Origin: JAVJSD01 sp040219575
GTDB taxonomy: Bacteria; Planctomycetota; Planctomycetia; Pirellulales; Pirellulaceae
Assembly (NCBI GenBank): GCA_040219575.1
Contig: JAVJSD010000006.1
Location: 1-64,000, forward strand
Length of the DNA stretch: 64,000 nt
Direction of reading: 5' to 3'
A program made the translations under genes and the position numbers. How positions within the stretch are numbered: the first letter of the stretch is position 1; every line of letters begins with the position of its first letter. Below are positions 32,834-42,875 of this stretch, piece after piece. Below the pieces are notes generated by a model. It was not told the origin of the DNA, made no database searches, and saw only the letters and a list, made by a program, of their open reading frames with translations.

Positions 32834-34405
32834 CTAGCTCGCCTCGTAGTTCTTGTTGCCTTCGACTTTCGCCTTCGCTTCGTTCTTCAAATAGCCGGGG
32901 CGGCCGCTTTTGTGCTGGTTGCCCTGGATGACGTTGCCCGAGGCCGGATCGCCGGCGAGCAGGATGCCGTTGCTGCGGGTGACGTTGCCGACGATCGTCA
33001 CGTTGCGGCAGGGCTGCGGGCCGCTGTTGCGGTTGGCGACGACGTAGATGTCGGCGATCTGCCCGGGGATGGAGACGTCGTTGCCTTCCACGTGCAGTCC
33101 ATCGATCGGGCCGCACTTGTAGATCGACAGGTAGCTGTTGACCTTGTTTCCCACGAGGCGAGAATCGACGACGGTCGAGTTGCAGTGGTCTTCGTGCATC
33201 AGGCCTTCGCCGTCGTTGATCAAGTAGCTGCGGTCGGCGCACCAGTTGCGGTGCACTTCGCAGTCGTTGTTCTCGACCACCCACCGCCAGCCGCGCATCT
33301 CGATAGCCCGATTATCGTTGGTCGAGGAGCCGTAGGTGGCGTCGCGGCCCGTGGCGGTCGGCCGCCAGACGTCTTTCTCGATGCGTGTTATGTTGCGCGA
33401 ACAGATCACGCCGTCGCCGCAGAAGCCGATTCCCATCCGGCCGGTGTTGTAGACGTAGTTGTCGACGATCACCGTCCCTTTGCGGAACCCGTAGGGATGC
33501 GACTGCGGCGTGCCGTCGTCGCCCGAACCACCCGCACCGCCGACGCAGTAGTGGTTGATGTACAGCCCGGGCCGATTGTCGTAGTCGAAGGGGACGTCGT
33601 ACACGGGCGTCTTGCCGCGCGACTTGCGGAGCACGAAGCCTTTCATGACGAAATCGTCGTCGCCCGATTTCGGCAGGCGGTTGTTGGCGACGAGCAGGTT
33701 CTCGGCGGCCTTGGCGTCGATGGCGGCGTGATGCCGGGCCGTGAACCGCTGCCACGCATGCTGGCCCTCGTCGAGATACGGCACGCTCGGATCGGCGACG
33801 GCCGCGTTGCGGAGCACGCAGCCGAACACGATGCGATTCGCGCCGCAGCGGTGATCCTCGCTTTCGAGCAGGTGGATATGGCCGCGGTTGATGTCGATGT
33901 TGACGACGCCCGTGTTCGCGCCGCCGGCGGGATATTCGAGGCAGATGCCCTTGAAGGCCGAATCGATCGGGGCGCCGTCGCCACCGAAACTCGGCTCGTA
34001 CCTGGGAAACTCGAATCGCGTGGGAGGCGCGTAACGCTCGTTGGCCGCCTCGGTCACGCCGCGCGGATCGGCCCCGCGCAGCACGACGCCGTCTTTGATT
34101 TTGAGGTGATCGCGGAACTGGTACTTGCCGGCGGGGAAGTAGACGACGCCGCCTCCCATCTCCACGACCGCGCGCTGCGCGGCGGTAAGTTTTTCGTGCC
34201 AGTCGCGGCCGTCGAACCTGGTCACGTCGACCACGTTGCCCCACTTCAGCGAACCGGTCCAGCCGAGCTTCAGCGCGGCAGCCGGATCGTCGCCTGGTGC
34301 ATCCCCGGCGGCGAAGGCCCAGTCGGGCAGAATCAGGATTCCCATGCCCGCGGCCGTGGCGGCCAGGAAGTCGCGTCGTCGCAAGTCGATCATGGTGGTT
34401 CGCAA
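32834..34405 (-). CDS. Tat-exported pectate-lyase-like beta-helix protein
   Basis: 523-aa protein with a twin-arginine signal (DLRRRDFLAATAAGMGILIL) and a pectate-lyase/GH28-type beta-helix: AQRAVVEMGGGVVYFPAGKY, FRDHLKIKDGVVLRGADPRG, then coils such as VFGCVLRNAAVADPSV, ENLLVANNRLPKSGDDDFV, VIVDNYVYNTGRMGIGFCGD, NVTIVGNVTRSNGILLAGD. It likely cleaves or binds an acidic polysaccharide in the periplasm or outside the cell. It starts 5 bp after the DUF1552 stop codon, so it is translated from the same message as the sulfatase-containing set, and it converges on the beta-helix gene 58 bp away. Catalytic residues not assigned. Confidence 0.82.
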   Translation of the reverse strand: MRTTMIDLRRRDFLAATAAGMGILILPDWAFAAGDAPGDDPAAALKLGWTGSLKWGNVVDVTRFDGRDWHEKLTAAQRAVVEMGGGVVYFPAGKYQFRDHLKIKDGVVLRGADPRGVTEAANERYAPPTRFEFPRYEPSFGGDGAPIDSAFKGICLEYPAGGANTGVVNIDINRGHIHLLESEDHRCGANRIVFGCVLRNAAVADPSVPYLDEGQHAWQRFTARHHAAIDAKAAENLLVANNRLPKSGDDDFVMKGFVLRKSRGKTPVYDVPFDYDNRPGLYINHYCVGGAGGSGDDGTPQSHPYGFRKGTVIVDNYVYNTGRMGIGFCGDGVICSRNITRIEKDVWRPTATGRDATYGSSTNDNRAIEMRGWRWVVENNDCEVHRNWCADRSYLINDGEGLMHEDHCNSTVVDSRLVGNKVNSYLSIYKCGPIDGLHVEGNDVSIPGQIADIYVVANRNSGPQPCRNVTIVGNVTRSNGILLAGDPASGNVIQGNQHKSGRPGYLKNEAKAKVEGNKNYEAS

Positions 34406-34410
34406 TCGTT

Positions 34411-35790
34411 TTAGGCCAACATTTCTGGCAGTGGACCGGACTTGTCGAGCCCCTGCTGCCTGCCTTCGAGGTTGAAGCTGTCTTGCGGCGCGCCGGCGGC
34501 ATGCAGCAGCGAGCAGTACAAAGCGTTGATCGTGCGGCTGCCGGCGTGCGGTGCGAGCGGATAGTGAACGTAGCGTCCGCTGCGGATGGTTCCGCCAAGG
34601 TCGCCGATTAACAGAAACGGCCAGCGATCGCCGGTGGAATGCTGCGTCTCGCCGTGGCAGCTTGTGTAGACGATCAGTGTGTGATCCATCATCGTGCCGC
34701 CCGCCTCAGGCGCGGCTTCGAGCGCCCTCACAATGCGCAGCAACATCTGCATGTTGTGCCGGCGAAGCTTCAGCCAGTCGTCTTCCTCTTCCTGCTTCGT
34801 GTGGCCGATCGAGTGTCCCTGGTGCTCGAGCCCCAGGCCGATCCAGGAGCCGCTCGCCGTACAGCGTCCCGAGGCGACGGTGAGCACGTTCGTCACGCCG
34901 GCGATCAGCGCGGCGAGTCCCACTTCCAGGCACGCGTCCCACCAGTCGAGTTCAAACCGCGGTTTGGTGAATTGCTCGGTGATCTGCGGCGAGTTCTTTC
35001 GCAGCGTTTCCGACATGGCGAGCAGCCGTCGGCGGCGCTCGCTGGTCGATTCGAAGCCTTCCAAGTAGGGCGCGAACTTGAACTTTTCCGCGCCGCGCAG
35101 GCGGCGATTCAACCGCTCGACGTCGTCGCGGACGAAGTCCAAAAGCGCCGTGTCGGCGTCGAACTCGTCGCGGGCTGTTCCCTCCTTGGCCACGCCAAAC
35201 AGGTTGTCGAAGGCCAGGACGGGACTGCAATACATCGGCGCGGGCATACTCGCCGCCCAGGCCGACGAAGCGTAGTGGATCGGGCTGGCCTCCATCTTGT
35301 CCAGCGACTCCCAGCCGAACGCCAGCAGCGGAACCACCGCCGGCAACGCGCGGCCGAGCGCGCAATCGATCGTTTCGCCGAGCGGGGTGCTCGACGATTT
35401 CTTGAAGCCGCCCAGCGCTCCATACGGTGCGCCGTGATAGGGCGCGACGTGCTTGCCATTCAGCCCCTGGACGATCGTCACACGATCCTTGATCGGCTCC
35501 AGCGGATCGATCCACGGGGGCAGCTTGTGCGCGGCCAGCGGTTCGTCGATCACCCGATCGAGCTTCTCTTGCAGCTTGTGGACCTCTGCGTGCTCGTCGG
35601 CGGCGTCGGAAAACCCGATGCTGCGCGGATGTGCGTGCGCGGGGCAGAAGCCATGGTTCTGCAGGAAGAACACCACCCGTTTCGGCTTGCGCTCTGCGGC
35701 GGCCGCGGCGCTCGACGGCCAGGCCAGCGGCGCGGCGATACCGCCTGCGGCGAGTCCCTTGAGCACGGTTCGACGAGAGAGGTTGTTCAT
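34411..35790 (-). CDS. DUF1552 Tat-exported protein
   Basis: 459-aa DUF1552 protein with the signal MNNLSRRTVLKGLAAGGIAA. Recognisable blocks: RVVFFLQNHGFCPAHAHPRS, DRVTIVQGLNGKHVAPYHGA, MYCSPVLAFDNLFGVAKEGT, LIAGVTNVLTVASG, MMDHTLIVYTSCHGETQHST, RTINALYCSLLHAAGAPQDS. This copy is more divergent than the other three DUF1552 proteins here, for instance in its long N-terminal block with several Cys and His. Its ATG overlaps the TGA of the DUF1592 gene upstream by four bases. The next gene, a pectate-lyase-like protein, starts 5 bp after its stop. Confidence 0.88.
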   Translation of the reverse strand: MNNLSRRTVLKGLAAGGIAAPLAWPSSAAAAAERKPKRVVFFLQNHGFCPAHAHPRSIGFSDAADEHAEVHKLQEKLDRVIDEPLAAHKLPPWIDPLEPIKDRVTIVQGLNGKHVAPYHGAPYGALGGFKKSSSTPLGETIDCALGRALPAVVPLLAFGWESLDKMEASPIHYASSAWAASMPAPMYCSPVLAFDNLFGVAKEGTARDEFDADTALLDFVRDDVERLNRRLRGAEKFKFAPYLEGFESTSERRRRLLAMSETLRKNSPQITEQFTKPRFELDWWDACLEVGLAALIAGVTNVLTVASGRCTASGSWIGLGLEHQGHSIGHTKQEEEDDWLKLRRHNMQMLLRIVRALEAAPEAGGTMMDHTLIVYTSCHGETQHSTGDRWPFLLIGDLGGTIRSGRYVHYPLAPHAGSRTINALYCSLLHAAGAPQDSFNLEGRQQGLDKSGPLPEMLA

Positions 35791-37967
35791 GGCTTCGATC
35801 CAGCTTCGGATTCAGCAGTGGCATCCGGCGTTGTGCCATCGCTCTCGGGCGAGGTCCGATACAGAAACGCATCCGAGGTCATCAGCGAAGCGATCAGCGA
35901 GCGCATGCCACCGCCGCTTTCGACGTACGCCCGGTCGGCGGCTTGGAGCGTGGCGGCGTCGGCGACCGTTTCGTTGCGGCCCATCCAGTAGCGGAAGGCG
36001 TGCCGCACAAACACCTGCCGCACGCGGGGCGACTCGGCGAGCCGCCGGATCATTTCCAGTCCATCGCCGACCGGCCCGTCGATTCGCTCGTCGCCGCTGT
36101 CGAGAATGGCGCCCGACGTGTCGACGGGCCGCCCCAGCCCCTCAGTGCGGTGGCGGCCAAAGTGGTCGAACATCTCCAGCGGCAGGCCAAGCGGGTCCAT
36201 TCGCTCATGACACTTCCAGCAGTACGCCTCGCGGGTGACTCGCATCCGATGACGCAGCGTTTCGTGCGGCTCGTCAGGCAACTGCGCGGCGACGGTGATC
36301 GGCGTATCGGGAATCAGCCCACCCAGCAAGCGTTCCTGAATCCACTTGCCGCGATGGATGGCGTGGTTGTCGGTGTTGGTGGAGTGCGCGATCAGCCACG
36401 AAGGCTGCGTGAGAATGCCGGCCCGTTGCCGGGGATCGAGCGGAAGCGGCATTTCGCCCCGCCAATCGGCCGGGTCGAAGTTGTAGTGCTCGTTGACCTT
36501 GTTCTTTTTGTCGAACGGATGCGCCGGCGGCGTTTCGCCCTTGGCGCGGGCCTGCTCGGCGCGGCGGTTGGCGAACTTCACCCAATTCGGAACGCTCGCG
36601 ACATCGACAAACGACAACTCGGTGGTCAGCAGTTCGCGGAGGACGTCGCGATCCTGCTCGAGGATGTGCAGCACGAGCCGGTCGGTGTCTTCGACGAGCC
36701 GCTCGGGGTAGTACTTCATGAAGCCGGCGTCGCGGAGGACGTAGTCGTCTTTGAAGACGCTTGGAGCAGCCGTGTAGCCGAAGTATTCCTGGAAGAAACG
36801 CAGAATCCGCGGCTTGGGAATCTGCTCGTCGTCGAGAATCCGCAGCACTTCTCGTTGCACGTCTTGGCGCGACAGGAGCTTGCCGTCGCGCACCGCCTGC
36901 ATCAAGAAATCGTCGGGCCGGCGGTCTGTCAGGCCGAAGGAAATCGCGTGCGCCAGCTCGAGCGGGGCGAGCGTCACGCGGCCATGTTCATCCGGCTGGC
37001 CGCGCCCAAGCTCCAGGCGGAAGACGGCTTCCGGGTGCATGAGTACGGCGGCCATGCCGAGCACGAGGCCCTTGCGGCTGCCGAGCCGCTCGATGTTCTC
37101 GCGCGCGAAAGCCGTATAGCGGCGGAGCTCGTCTTCCCTCGGCTCGCGTCGCAGAACCTTGCCGAACATCGTCGCCACGGCGGCGCGAATCTGTTCGTCG
37201 GTCGGTCCGGTTTCCGATTCGGCGATCGTCGATAAGTCGCGGGGAGGCTTCCGCGGCCCGCGCTGCTGGAGCATCAGCTCGACGGTCATCTTGGCGTTCA
37301 GCGCGAGTTGCTCGATTTCGGGTCCGCCGACGCGATAGCGGAACGCGTAGTCGCGAAACTCCGCTTCGCTCGTCAGTCCGAACGGCGATGCGACGACCGG
37401 CGTGCCGCGGGAGCCGATCTTTCCGCGCAGGATGCCTACGAATCCCTGCGTCAGTTCGTCGACCTGCTCGCGATAGTTGTACGGACTGAGCCGCCAGATG
37501 CGGCGAGGGCTGGCTGTGGCCGCGGCGACGTGCGACGTCTGCTCACCGTATGGAAACAGCAACTCGTGCGGCACGGCGTTGCCTTGACCGGGAAAATCCT
37601 CGTCGCCGAATTCGGAGCGAACCCGCGCGACACGCATCAACTGAACGCCGAGCCAGGCGAGAACGCGGTCCACCTCGGCATCGTTCGGACGCGGTTCACC
37701 CTCCGGCGGCATGTCGCCGCGCCGCAGTCGCCGCCACACCGACTGCCACGTCGCATGTCCCACCTCGGCGGTCGCCTTTTCCGCCAGCATCGAATCCAGC
37801 CGCAGATCGCCCTCTTGCACCTCGGGGCCGTGGCAGTTTGTGCAGTGGCGCTGCACGAACTTCGCAACAAACTCGTCCTCGGTCTCGCCGGCGGCGGCCG
37901 CAGTCGCGATCAGCGACAACAACAAAGCGAAGAAGAAAGCGGTCTGGCAGGAGACAAGCCGAACCAT
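35787..37967 (-). CDS. Secreted DUF1592/DUF1588 cytochrome-like protein
   Basis: 726-aa exported protein: signal FFFALLLSLIATAAAAGETE, heme motif CTNCH at residues 42-46, then MPPEGEPRPNDAEVDRVLAW. Middle region RRIWRLSPYNYREQVDELTQ is a DUF1587-like start, followed by EPREDELRRYTAFARENIER and APLELAHAISFGLTDRRPDD (DUF1592), then a second motif YCWKCHERMDPLGLPLEMFD near residue 583 (DUF1588) and a DUF1585-like end (RHAFRYWMGRNETVADAATL). It is the shortest of the four DUF1592-type copies. Overlaps the following DUF1552 gene by four bases. 91 bp separate it from the sulfatase-fusion gene upstream. Confidence 0.9.
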   Translation of the reverse strand: MVRLVSCQTAFFFALLLSLIATAAAAGETEDEFVAKFVQRHCTNCHGPEVQEGDLRLDSMLAEKATAEVGHATWQSVWRRLRRGDMPPEGEPRPNDAEVDRVLAWLGVQLMRVARVRSEFGDEDFPGQGNAVPHELLFPYGEQTSHVAAATASPRRIWRLSPYNYREQVDELTQGFVGILRGKIGSRGTPVVASPFGLTSEAEFRDYAFRYRVGGPEIEQLALNAKMTVELMLQQRGPRKPPRDLSTIAESETGPTDEQIRAAVATMFGKVLRREPREDELRRYTAFARENIERLGSRKGLVLGMAAVLMHPEAVFRLELGRGQPDEHGRVTLAPLELAHAISFGLTDRRPDDFLMQAVRDGKLLSRQDVQREVLRILDDEQIPKPRILRFFQEYFGYTAAPSVFKDDYVLRDAGFMKYYPERLVEDTDRLVLHILEQDRDVLRELLTTELSFVDVASVPNWVKFANRRAEQARAKGETPPAHPFDKKNKVNEHYNFDPADWRGEMPLPLDPRQRAGILTQPSWLIAHSTNTDNHAIHRGKWIQERLLGGLIPDTPITVAAQLPDEPHETLRHRMRVTREAYCWKCHERMDPLGLPLEMFDHFGRHRTEGLGRPVDTSGAILDSGDERIDGPVGDGLEMIRRLAESPRVRQVFVRHAFRYWMGRNETVADAATLQAADRAYVESGGGMRSLIASLMTSDAFLYRTSPESDGTTPDATAESEAGSKP

Positions 37968-38058
37968 CTCGACTCCCAGTCAGGGGGCATCGAAGGCCGA
38001 GCCCGGCGGCGCCGCCGGGCTTTCACCATCACCATCCTACCCGACCCGCTCGGCGTGT

Positions 38059-41000
38059 TCACGGCCTGCGCGAATGAGAATCCACCCGCAAGATCAGCAC
38101 CCAGTCGTGGCCGAACTCCGGCGGAGCGCAGCGCCAGACGCGGCGTTCGTCGGGAGTTGCTTTGCCTGCGTCGGATGTTTTTCCGCTGACGGGATCGAAG
38201 TACGTTGCGTTGTAGCTGCGGGCCGGATCGAGTTGCTCGATCTGCACCGCGTCGGCATCGGCGGCGTAGACGACCAGCACGTCACCGGGGATTTCCATCG
38301 CGCAGGGATCGGCCTCGAGCCCGTCTTCCCGCTTCGCCTTCAGCTCGCTCCACGCGACGCGCTGCGGACACGGGCGGAAGCGATACCACTCGAACTGCGT
38401 CAAGAGTCGCTTCGCCAGGTCGACGTGCGTGGAGCCGGGAAGATTCATCGCGCGCTCCCAGGGGATGTCGCCCCAGCTTCTGCCGTGAGGCGAGGGGCCG
38501 TACGGCTTGTCGCGGCGATTCACCTGCCAGATGCCGTTGGCGCCGTACGTGGCGCCCGCCGCTCCGCTGTTGACAATCGAGACCCAGAACATGCGGCGGG
38601 TAATGTCGCTGGTGATCACGTCGCCGCCAAAGTCGCGCTTGTCGAGTTGCTCGTAAGAGAATTCGCCATTGATGACGGGCCGCGGCGGCTCGAGCTTCCA
38701 GGCGTCAGAGATGTCGGCGGCCGTGTCGTCGACGCCGCGCAGGTCGCGGTGTCCGGTCTGCGGCAATTCGAAGTCGATCAGCGCCGAGTCGGTCACCGCC
38801 CGGCTCGAGATGCGCTCCGGCGCGCCGGGGTGGACGGTGATCAATCGCTCGAAGCCATCGAGCTCTCTCATCTCGTGAATGATGTCCGACCACTGTTCGA
38901 CCTGCCGTTTCCCCTGTTCGTCCCGGTCTTCCGCCTGGTAGTAGCCCATCGAGGCCTCGCCCGCGGCGCACCAGACGACGGGCAAGGCGCCGTAGCGGGC
39001 GATAAGATGCCGCCAGTGGCGCCTCATCTTCTCCTGCCCCATCCAATGCAGATGGTATCCCCAGGCGCCGACGATGCAGGGGACGAACCCCTCGTCGGCC
39101 AGGTGCATCAGGCGACGGTCGGCGGCGTCGAAGTATTCGGGCCGAATCCGGGAGTAGCCTTCCGTCCAAGGGAAGCCGGCTTCGTTGGCGCCTCGCTCGT
39201 CGAAGGCTGGCATGTCGGGATAGAGGCCGGCGACGATCTGCACCACGTTGAAGCCCTTCTTCTTGCGATCGGCCGCGAGCGTTTGAAACTCTTGGGGCCA
39301 GTGCAGGCGTCGGGTGAGGCCCATCCACCAGGTGTCGCCCAGCCAGAAGAACGGCGTGCCGTCGGCATGTGCAAGACGCCGCCCGTCGTCGGCCACACGA
39401 AGCGGCCCGTGTTCATACAGCGGGTTGTCGCCTTCGTAGGGAGTGACACGAACCTGAAACTTTCGGCCGTGCAAGTCCGCATTGGCGCGGTCGGTGCACT
39501 CGGTGCGGAGTGTATGCTCACCGACTTCGCCCGAAGCGTAGCGGATCTTCCACGTGCTGCCGCCGGCCCAGAACGCAGGAATACGAACCGTTCGCCCTGA
39601 GGGCGTGGCGACGACGGCGTCGAGCTGAATCGCGTTGAAGGGGTCGCCGTACGCCTTCTGCGATTCGAGCGTGAATTCCGCGAGGCGGTTGGCCGACACC
39701 GTCAGCCGGTCGTTCGCCTCGAAGGTTTGGTACGGCTGCAGATGCTCGGCGGCCGCCTCGAGGTCCATCACGAAGAAGCCGTACCCGACGCCCGCCTCGT
39801 CGCCCGATTTGCCGATCTGGAAGCAGAGCCGCTTGCCGTCGTCGGAGACCACGCCCTGCGAGGCCTTGTAACCATGGAAGTCGGAAAAATGCGTCAGCCG
39901 CTGCATCCGGCCGGAACCATCGAGCTTCAGCTTGTAAATATCGCACAGCGGCCACGGCGAGCGTTTGCTTGGGGCGTGTTCGACGCAGGTGTGCAGCCCG
40001 TCGGGGAAGACGCCCTCCGGCTCGTCGTAGTAGTCGGGCGACTGCGTGAGATTGCGCCAGTCGCCGGTCGCCGTGTCGACGAGGAATGTCTCGGTGTTGT
40101 TTCCGCCTTCGAGGCGATAGACGCTGAAGATCAGCTTTTCGTCGTCCGGGGGCACGAAGTTCTGCGTTTCGAGGCTGGCGCCGCCGAGCCGAAACGGCAG
40201 ACGGTGCGAATCGAACACGACTCGTTCTTGCTTCAATTTCGGAACGCCCTCCTCGTAAACGACGTCGGCCGTCAAGAGCTGCGCGTGGTTCTCGCCGACT
40301 TCGGGCTTCTGACGGTCGCGAAGCGTCCAGGCGATCCGCAGCCGGCTGCGCGAAACGGCGGGGCCTTCCGCGCACAGCAGCCCGAGCGGAACCGGCTCTT
40401 TCTTCGCCTGCTTTTCGAGCACCGACAGCCAGCAATGGTCCCGGGCGAGATTGCGCTGTTGGCGGTCGGTGGGATCGAACGGCTCTTTCGGGCCGGCCAG
40501 CAGGATGTCGCCGTTGGCGAGATAGAGCGCGCGCGTGAAGCCGTGATGCAGGAAGTGCCGCGTCTTGGGATGAACCAGACCCGTCGTCATGTCGAGTTCG
40601 TAGACCTCTCCCATCGGCTTTTCGACGAACAGGATCCGCTTGCCGTCGTGAGACCAGTCGGGCCGTTCGCCAAAGCCGCAGACCCGCCTGATGTACGGCG
40701 GAAGATGATCGGCCGGATGGCCCGAGCGTGATTGGTAGCTACCTTCGATTCGCTGTTCTTGCAGCAGGCTGGTCAGATGCGCGACTTTTTTCGGATGCTG
40801 CCGGTAAAGGTTGTTCGACTCGGCGAGATCGCTGCCCAAATTGTAGAGCTGTCCTTCGGCCGTCGATTCATCGACCGGTCGCGGTGGTCCGATGCTGCCT
40901 CCGCCGTGCCGGCCCAGGATCAACTTCCAGTCGCCCTCGCGCACCGCCCAGTAGCCGTTGTCGTCGTTGGCGTTCATGATCAGGTGGTCGCGGACGGGGC

Positions 41001-42237
41001 CGATCGGTTCTCCGCCGAGCAGTTCGTGTAGAAAGCTGAAACTGTCCGGCGCCGCACCTGCGGGAATGTCTTGTCCGAGCAAGGCGGCGCTAGTCGCAAA
41101 AACGTCGAGCAGCGCGACCAGAGAATCGTTCTCGCTACCGGCCTGAATCCTGCCGGGCCAGCGAGCGATCAAGGGGACGCGATGCCCGCCTTCGTAGACC
41201 TCCGTCTTCTGCCCACGCAGCGGGCCGTTCGCCTTGTGGCCGCTGTAGGCGACGACATGCGCCGGGCGATGGCCCGCCTGCACACCGCCGTTGTCACTGG
41301 AGAAGAGGACCAGCGTGTTGTCGGCGTATCCCTTGCGCTGGAGCGCTTCGAGAATCTCCCCGATCGACCAGTCAAGCTCCAGGATGAAATCACCGTAGGT
41401 TCCGATTTCGCTTTTGCCGGCAAAGCGGGGATGCGGGTTGAGCGGCGAGTGCACGTTGCGCGGGGCGAAGTACAGCAGGAACGGCTCGGATTCCTGCCGC
41501 TCGATCCAATCGACGGCCTGTTTCGTGAGCCGGATCGCCAGATCCTCGTGCTTGTAAAGCGCCGCTTCACCGCCGGTGAATTCGTGCCAGGGCGTCACGT
41601 TCTGGCGGTCCCGATACGATTTCCGCTTGCGGTTGCGTTCGTCCAAGACGATGTGAATCGGATCTTGCGGGTCGAGACCGACAATGTCGTGATTCTCGAT
41701 CAACACATGCGGATGTTGCCCGACGTGGGGAATGCCGAAGAAGTAGTCGAAGCCGCACTCCAGAGGCCCCGGCTTGAGCGGACGGTTGTAGTCGGGGCCC
41801 TTTTGCGGATCCCATCCCGGTGATTCCGGCGAGCCGAATCCCAAGTGCCACTTGCCGAGGCAGGCCGTCTGATAGCCGGCGGATTTCAGCAGCTTGGGAA
41901 GCGTCAAGCGATCGGTGTCGATCAAGAGCGGATCGTCGGACCAGACACAGCGATGCTTGACCCAGGTGCGCCAGGCGTATCTTCCCGTCAGCAAGGCGTA
42001 GCGCGTCGGCGTGCAGACGGAGTGCGGCGAATGGGCGTCGGTGAACCGCATGCCCTGTTCGGCCAACCGGTCGATATGGGGCGTTTGCACGTTCTTGGCG
42101 CCGTAGCAACTCAAGTCGCCATAGCCGAGATCATCCGCGAGAATGATCACGATGTTTGGACGTTGATCGGCATCAGATGCGCGTGGAAACAACGCGAAAG
42201 CGGCGACGATGATCGAGATGGAAACGAAATGTCGCAT
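38059..42237 (-). CDS. Sulfatase / beta-propeller / GH140-like fusion enzyme
   Basis: 1392-aa secreted protein in one unbroken frame. Signal peptide SISIIVAAFALFPRASDA. Residues 25-500: arylsulfatase with metal ligands ILADDLGYGD (D35, D36), formylglycine site CTPTR (Cys75), GKWHLG (129-133), and SSDNGG (D315, N316). Residues 515-840: TolB/PD40-like propeller (RPDWSHDGKRILFVEK, VSDDGKRLCFQIGKSGDEAG). Residues 845-935: DUF5060-like beta domain. Residues 945-1290: DUF4038, the GH140 apiosidase-like barrel (ADGTPFFWLGDTWW), candidate acids Glu1094 (WCAAGEASM) and Glu1192 (PVINGEFSYE). A beta C-terminus follows. It would remove sulfate and a glycosidic sugar from one glycan. Start ATG 42237 fits the signal. 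Confidence 0.88.
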   Translation of the reverse strand: MRHFVSISIIVAAFALFPRASDADQRPNIVIILADDLGYGDLSCYGAKNVQTPHIDRLAEQGMRFTDAHSPHSVCTPTRYALLTGRYAWRTWVKHRCVWSDDPLLIDTDRLTLPKLLKSAGYQTACLGKWHLGFGSPESPGWDPQKGPDYNRPLKPGPLECGFDYFFGIPHVGQHPHVLIENHDIVGLDPQDPIHIVLDERNRKRKSYRDRQNVTPWHEFTGGEAALYKHEDLAIRLTKQAVDWIERQESEPFLLYFAPRNVHSPLNPHPRFAGKSEIGTYGDFILELDWSIGEILEALQRKGYADNTLVLFSSDNGGVQAGHRPAHVVAYSGHKANGPLRGQKTEVYEGGHRVPLIARWPGRIQAGSENDSLVALLDVFATSAALLGQDIPAGAAPDSFSFLHELLGGEPIGPVRDHLIMNANDDNGYWAVREGDWKLILGRHGGGSIGPPRPVDESTAEGQLYNLGSDLAESNNLYRQHPKKVAHLTSLLQEQRIEGSYQSRSGHPADHLPPYIRRVCGFGERPDWSHDGKRILFVEKPMGEVYELDMTTGLVHPKTRHFLHHGFTRALYLANGDILLAGPKEPFDPTDRQQRNLARDHCWLSVLEKQAKKEPVPLGLLCAEGPAVSRSRLRIAWTLRDRQKPEVGENHAQLLTADVVYEEGVPKLKQERVVFDSHRLPFRLGGASLETQNFVPPDDEKLIFSVYRLEGGNNTETFLVDTATGDWRNLTQSPDYYDEPEGVFPDGLHTCVEHAPSKRSPWPLCDIYKLKLDGSGRMQRLTHFSDFHGYKASQGVVSDDGKRLCFQIGKSGDEAGVGYGFFVMDLEAAAEHLQPYQTFEANDRLTVSANRLAEFTLESQKAYGDPFNAIQLDAVVATPSGRTVRIPAFWAGGSTWKIRYASGEVGEHTLRTECTDRANADLHGRKFQVRVTPYEGDNPLYEHGPLRVADDGRRLAHADGTPFFWLGDTWWMGLTRRLHWPQEFQTLAADRKKKGFNVVQIVAGLYPDMPAFDERGANEAGFPWTEGYSRIRPEYFDAADRRLMHLADEGFVPCIVGAWGYHLHWMGQEKMRRHWRHLIARYGALPVVWCAAGEASMGYYQAEDRDEQGKRQVEQWSDIIHEMRELDGFERLITVHPGAPERISSRAVTDSALIDFELPQTGHRDLRGVDDTAADISDAWKLEPPRPVINGEFSYEQLDKRDFGGDVITSDITRRMFWVSIVNSGAAGATYGANGIWQVNRRDKPYGPSPHGRSWGDIPWERAMNLPGSTHVDLAKRLLTQFEWYRFRPCPQRVAWSELKAKREDGLEADPCAMEIPGDVLVVYAADADAVQIEQLDPARSYNATYFDPVSGKTSDAGKATPDERRVWRCAPPEFGHDWVLILRVDSHSRRP

Positions 42238-42274
42238 CGAGGGGCTCGATCTTGTTGGATGTTGGACGGGCTGT

Positions 42275-42832
42275 CTACTTGCGTTGCGGCCGTAGCTTCT
42301 CAGTGCGCTGCAACTGAATCCGATGTGGATCATCGCGGCGGGCTGTCCAGGATCTCATCCCGGACGTCCCAGCGACGGTGAGCAGATACATGACGTCGGC
42401 GTGATTTGCGTCAACCGAGTCGGGCAAGATCATCACCTCTACCTTGGCTATCCAGGCATCTGGCTCGCCGGCCACGCCGCGGTCTGCACTTCCGTGATAG
42501 AGTCGGCCGATCTTCGACTTAGGAAAGTACATCTCGCCAATTGAGATGTCATAAAGACCGGGTTCGTTGGACCTGTTGACGAACATTTCGGGCTGCATGC
42601 TGGCGATCGGCTCTCGCGGAACGTGCGGCTCCCGCTCGTTCGTGACTTCCTCACCCGGCGTCACGACCTTCCTCGGCTGGCGAAGATCGTCAGCGATCAC
42701 ACGCGACAAAGACAAAGTGAAGCCGAACAGCCAAGCGAAGGTTCCAGCAACTGCAAACGCGAAGAGAGTCGCTCTTGCCATCGGATTTCTCACTTTTCGT
42801 TGAAGGTTGTCGAGTGTGACGATCAGGTTCAC
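42275..42832 (-). CDS. Membrane-anchored protein, function unknown
   Basis: 185-aa protein with one N-terminal membrane helix (TLFAFAVAGTFAWLFGFTLS, about residues 22-41) and a C-terminal soluble part, probably periplasmic. The segment IGEMYFPKSKIGRLYHG, then AKVEVMILPDSVDANHADVM, suggests a small beta domain. The end is basic (RTEKLRPQRK). No family recognised. It lies between the SGNH-like gene (43 bp upstream) and the sulfatase fusion (37 bp downstream) on the same strand, so it belongs to the same transcription unit. The first 16 residues before the helix could reflect a wrong start. Confidence 0.6.
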   Translation of the reverse strand: MNLIVTLDNLQRKVRNPMARATLFAFAVAGTFAWLFGFTLSLSRVIADDLRQPRKVVTPGEEVTNEREPHVPREPIASMQPEMFVNRSNEPGLYDISIGEMYFPKSKIGRLYHGSADRGVAGEPDAWIAKVEVMILPDSVDANHADVMYLLTVAGTSGMRSWTARRDDPHRIQLQRTEKLRPQRK

Positions 42833-42875
42833 GAGTTTGTGCCTGGGCGGTGTCCGGGTCGTACGCGGCGCGAAA

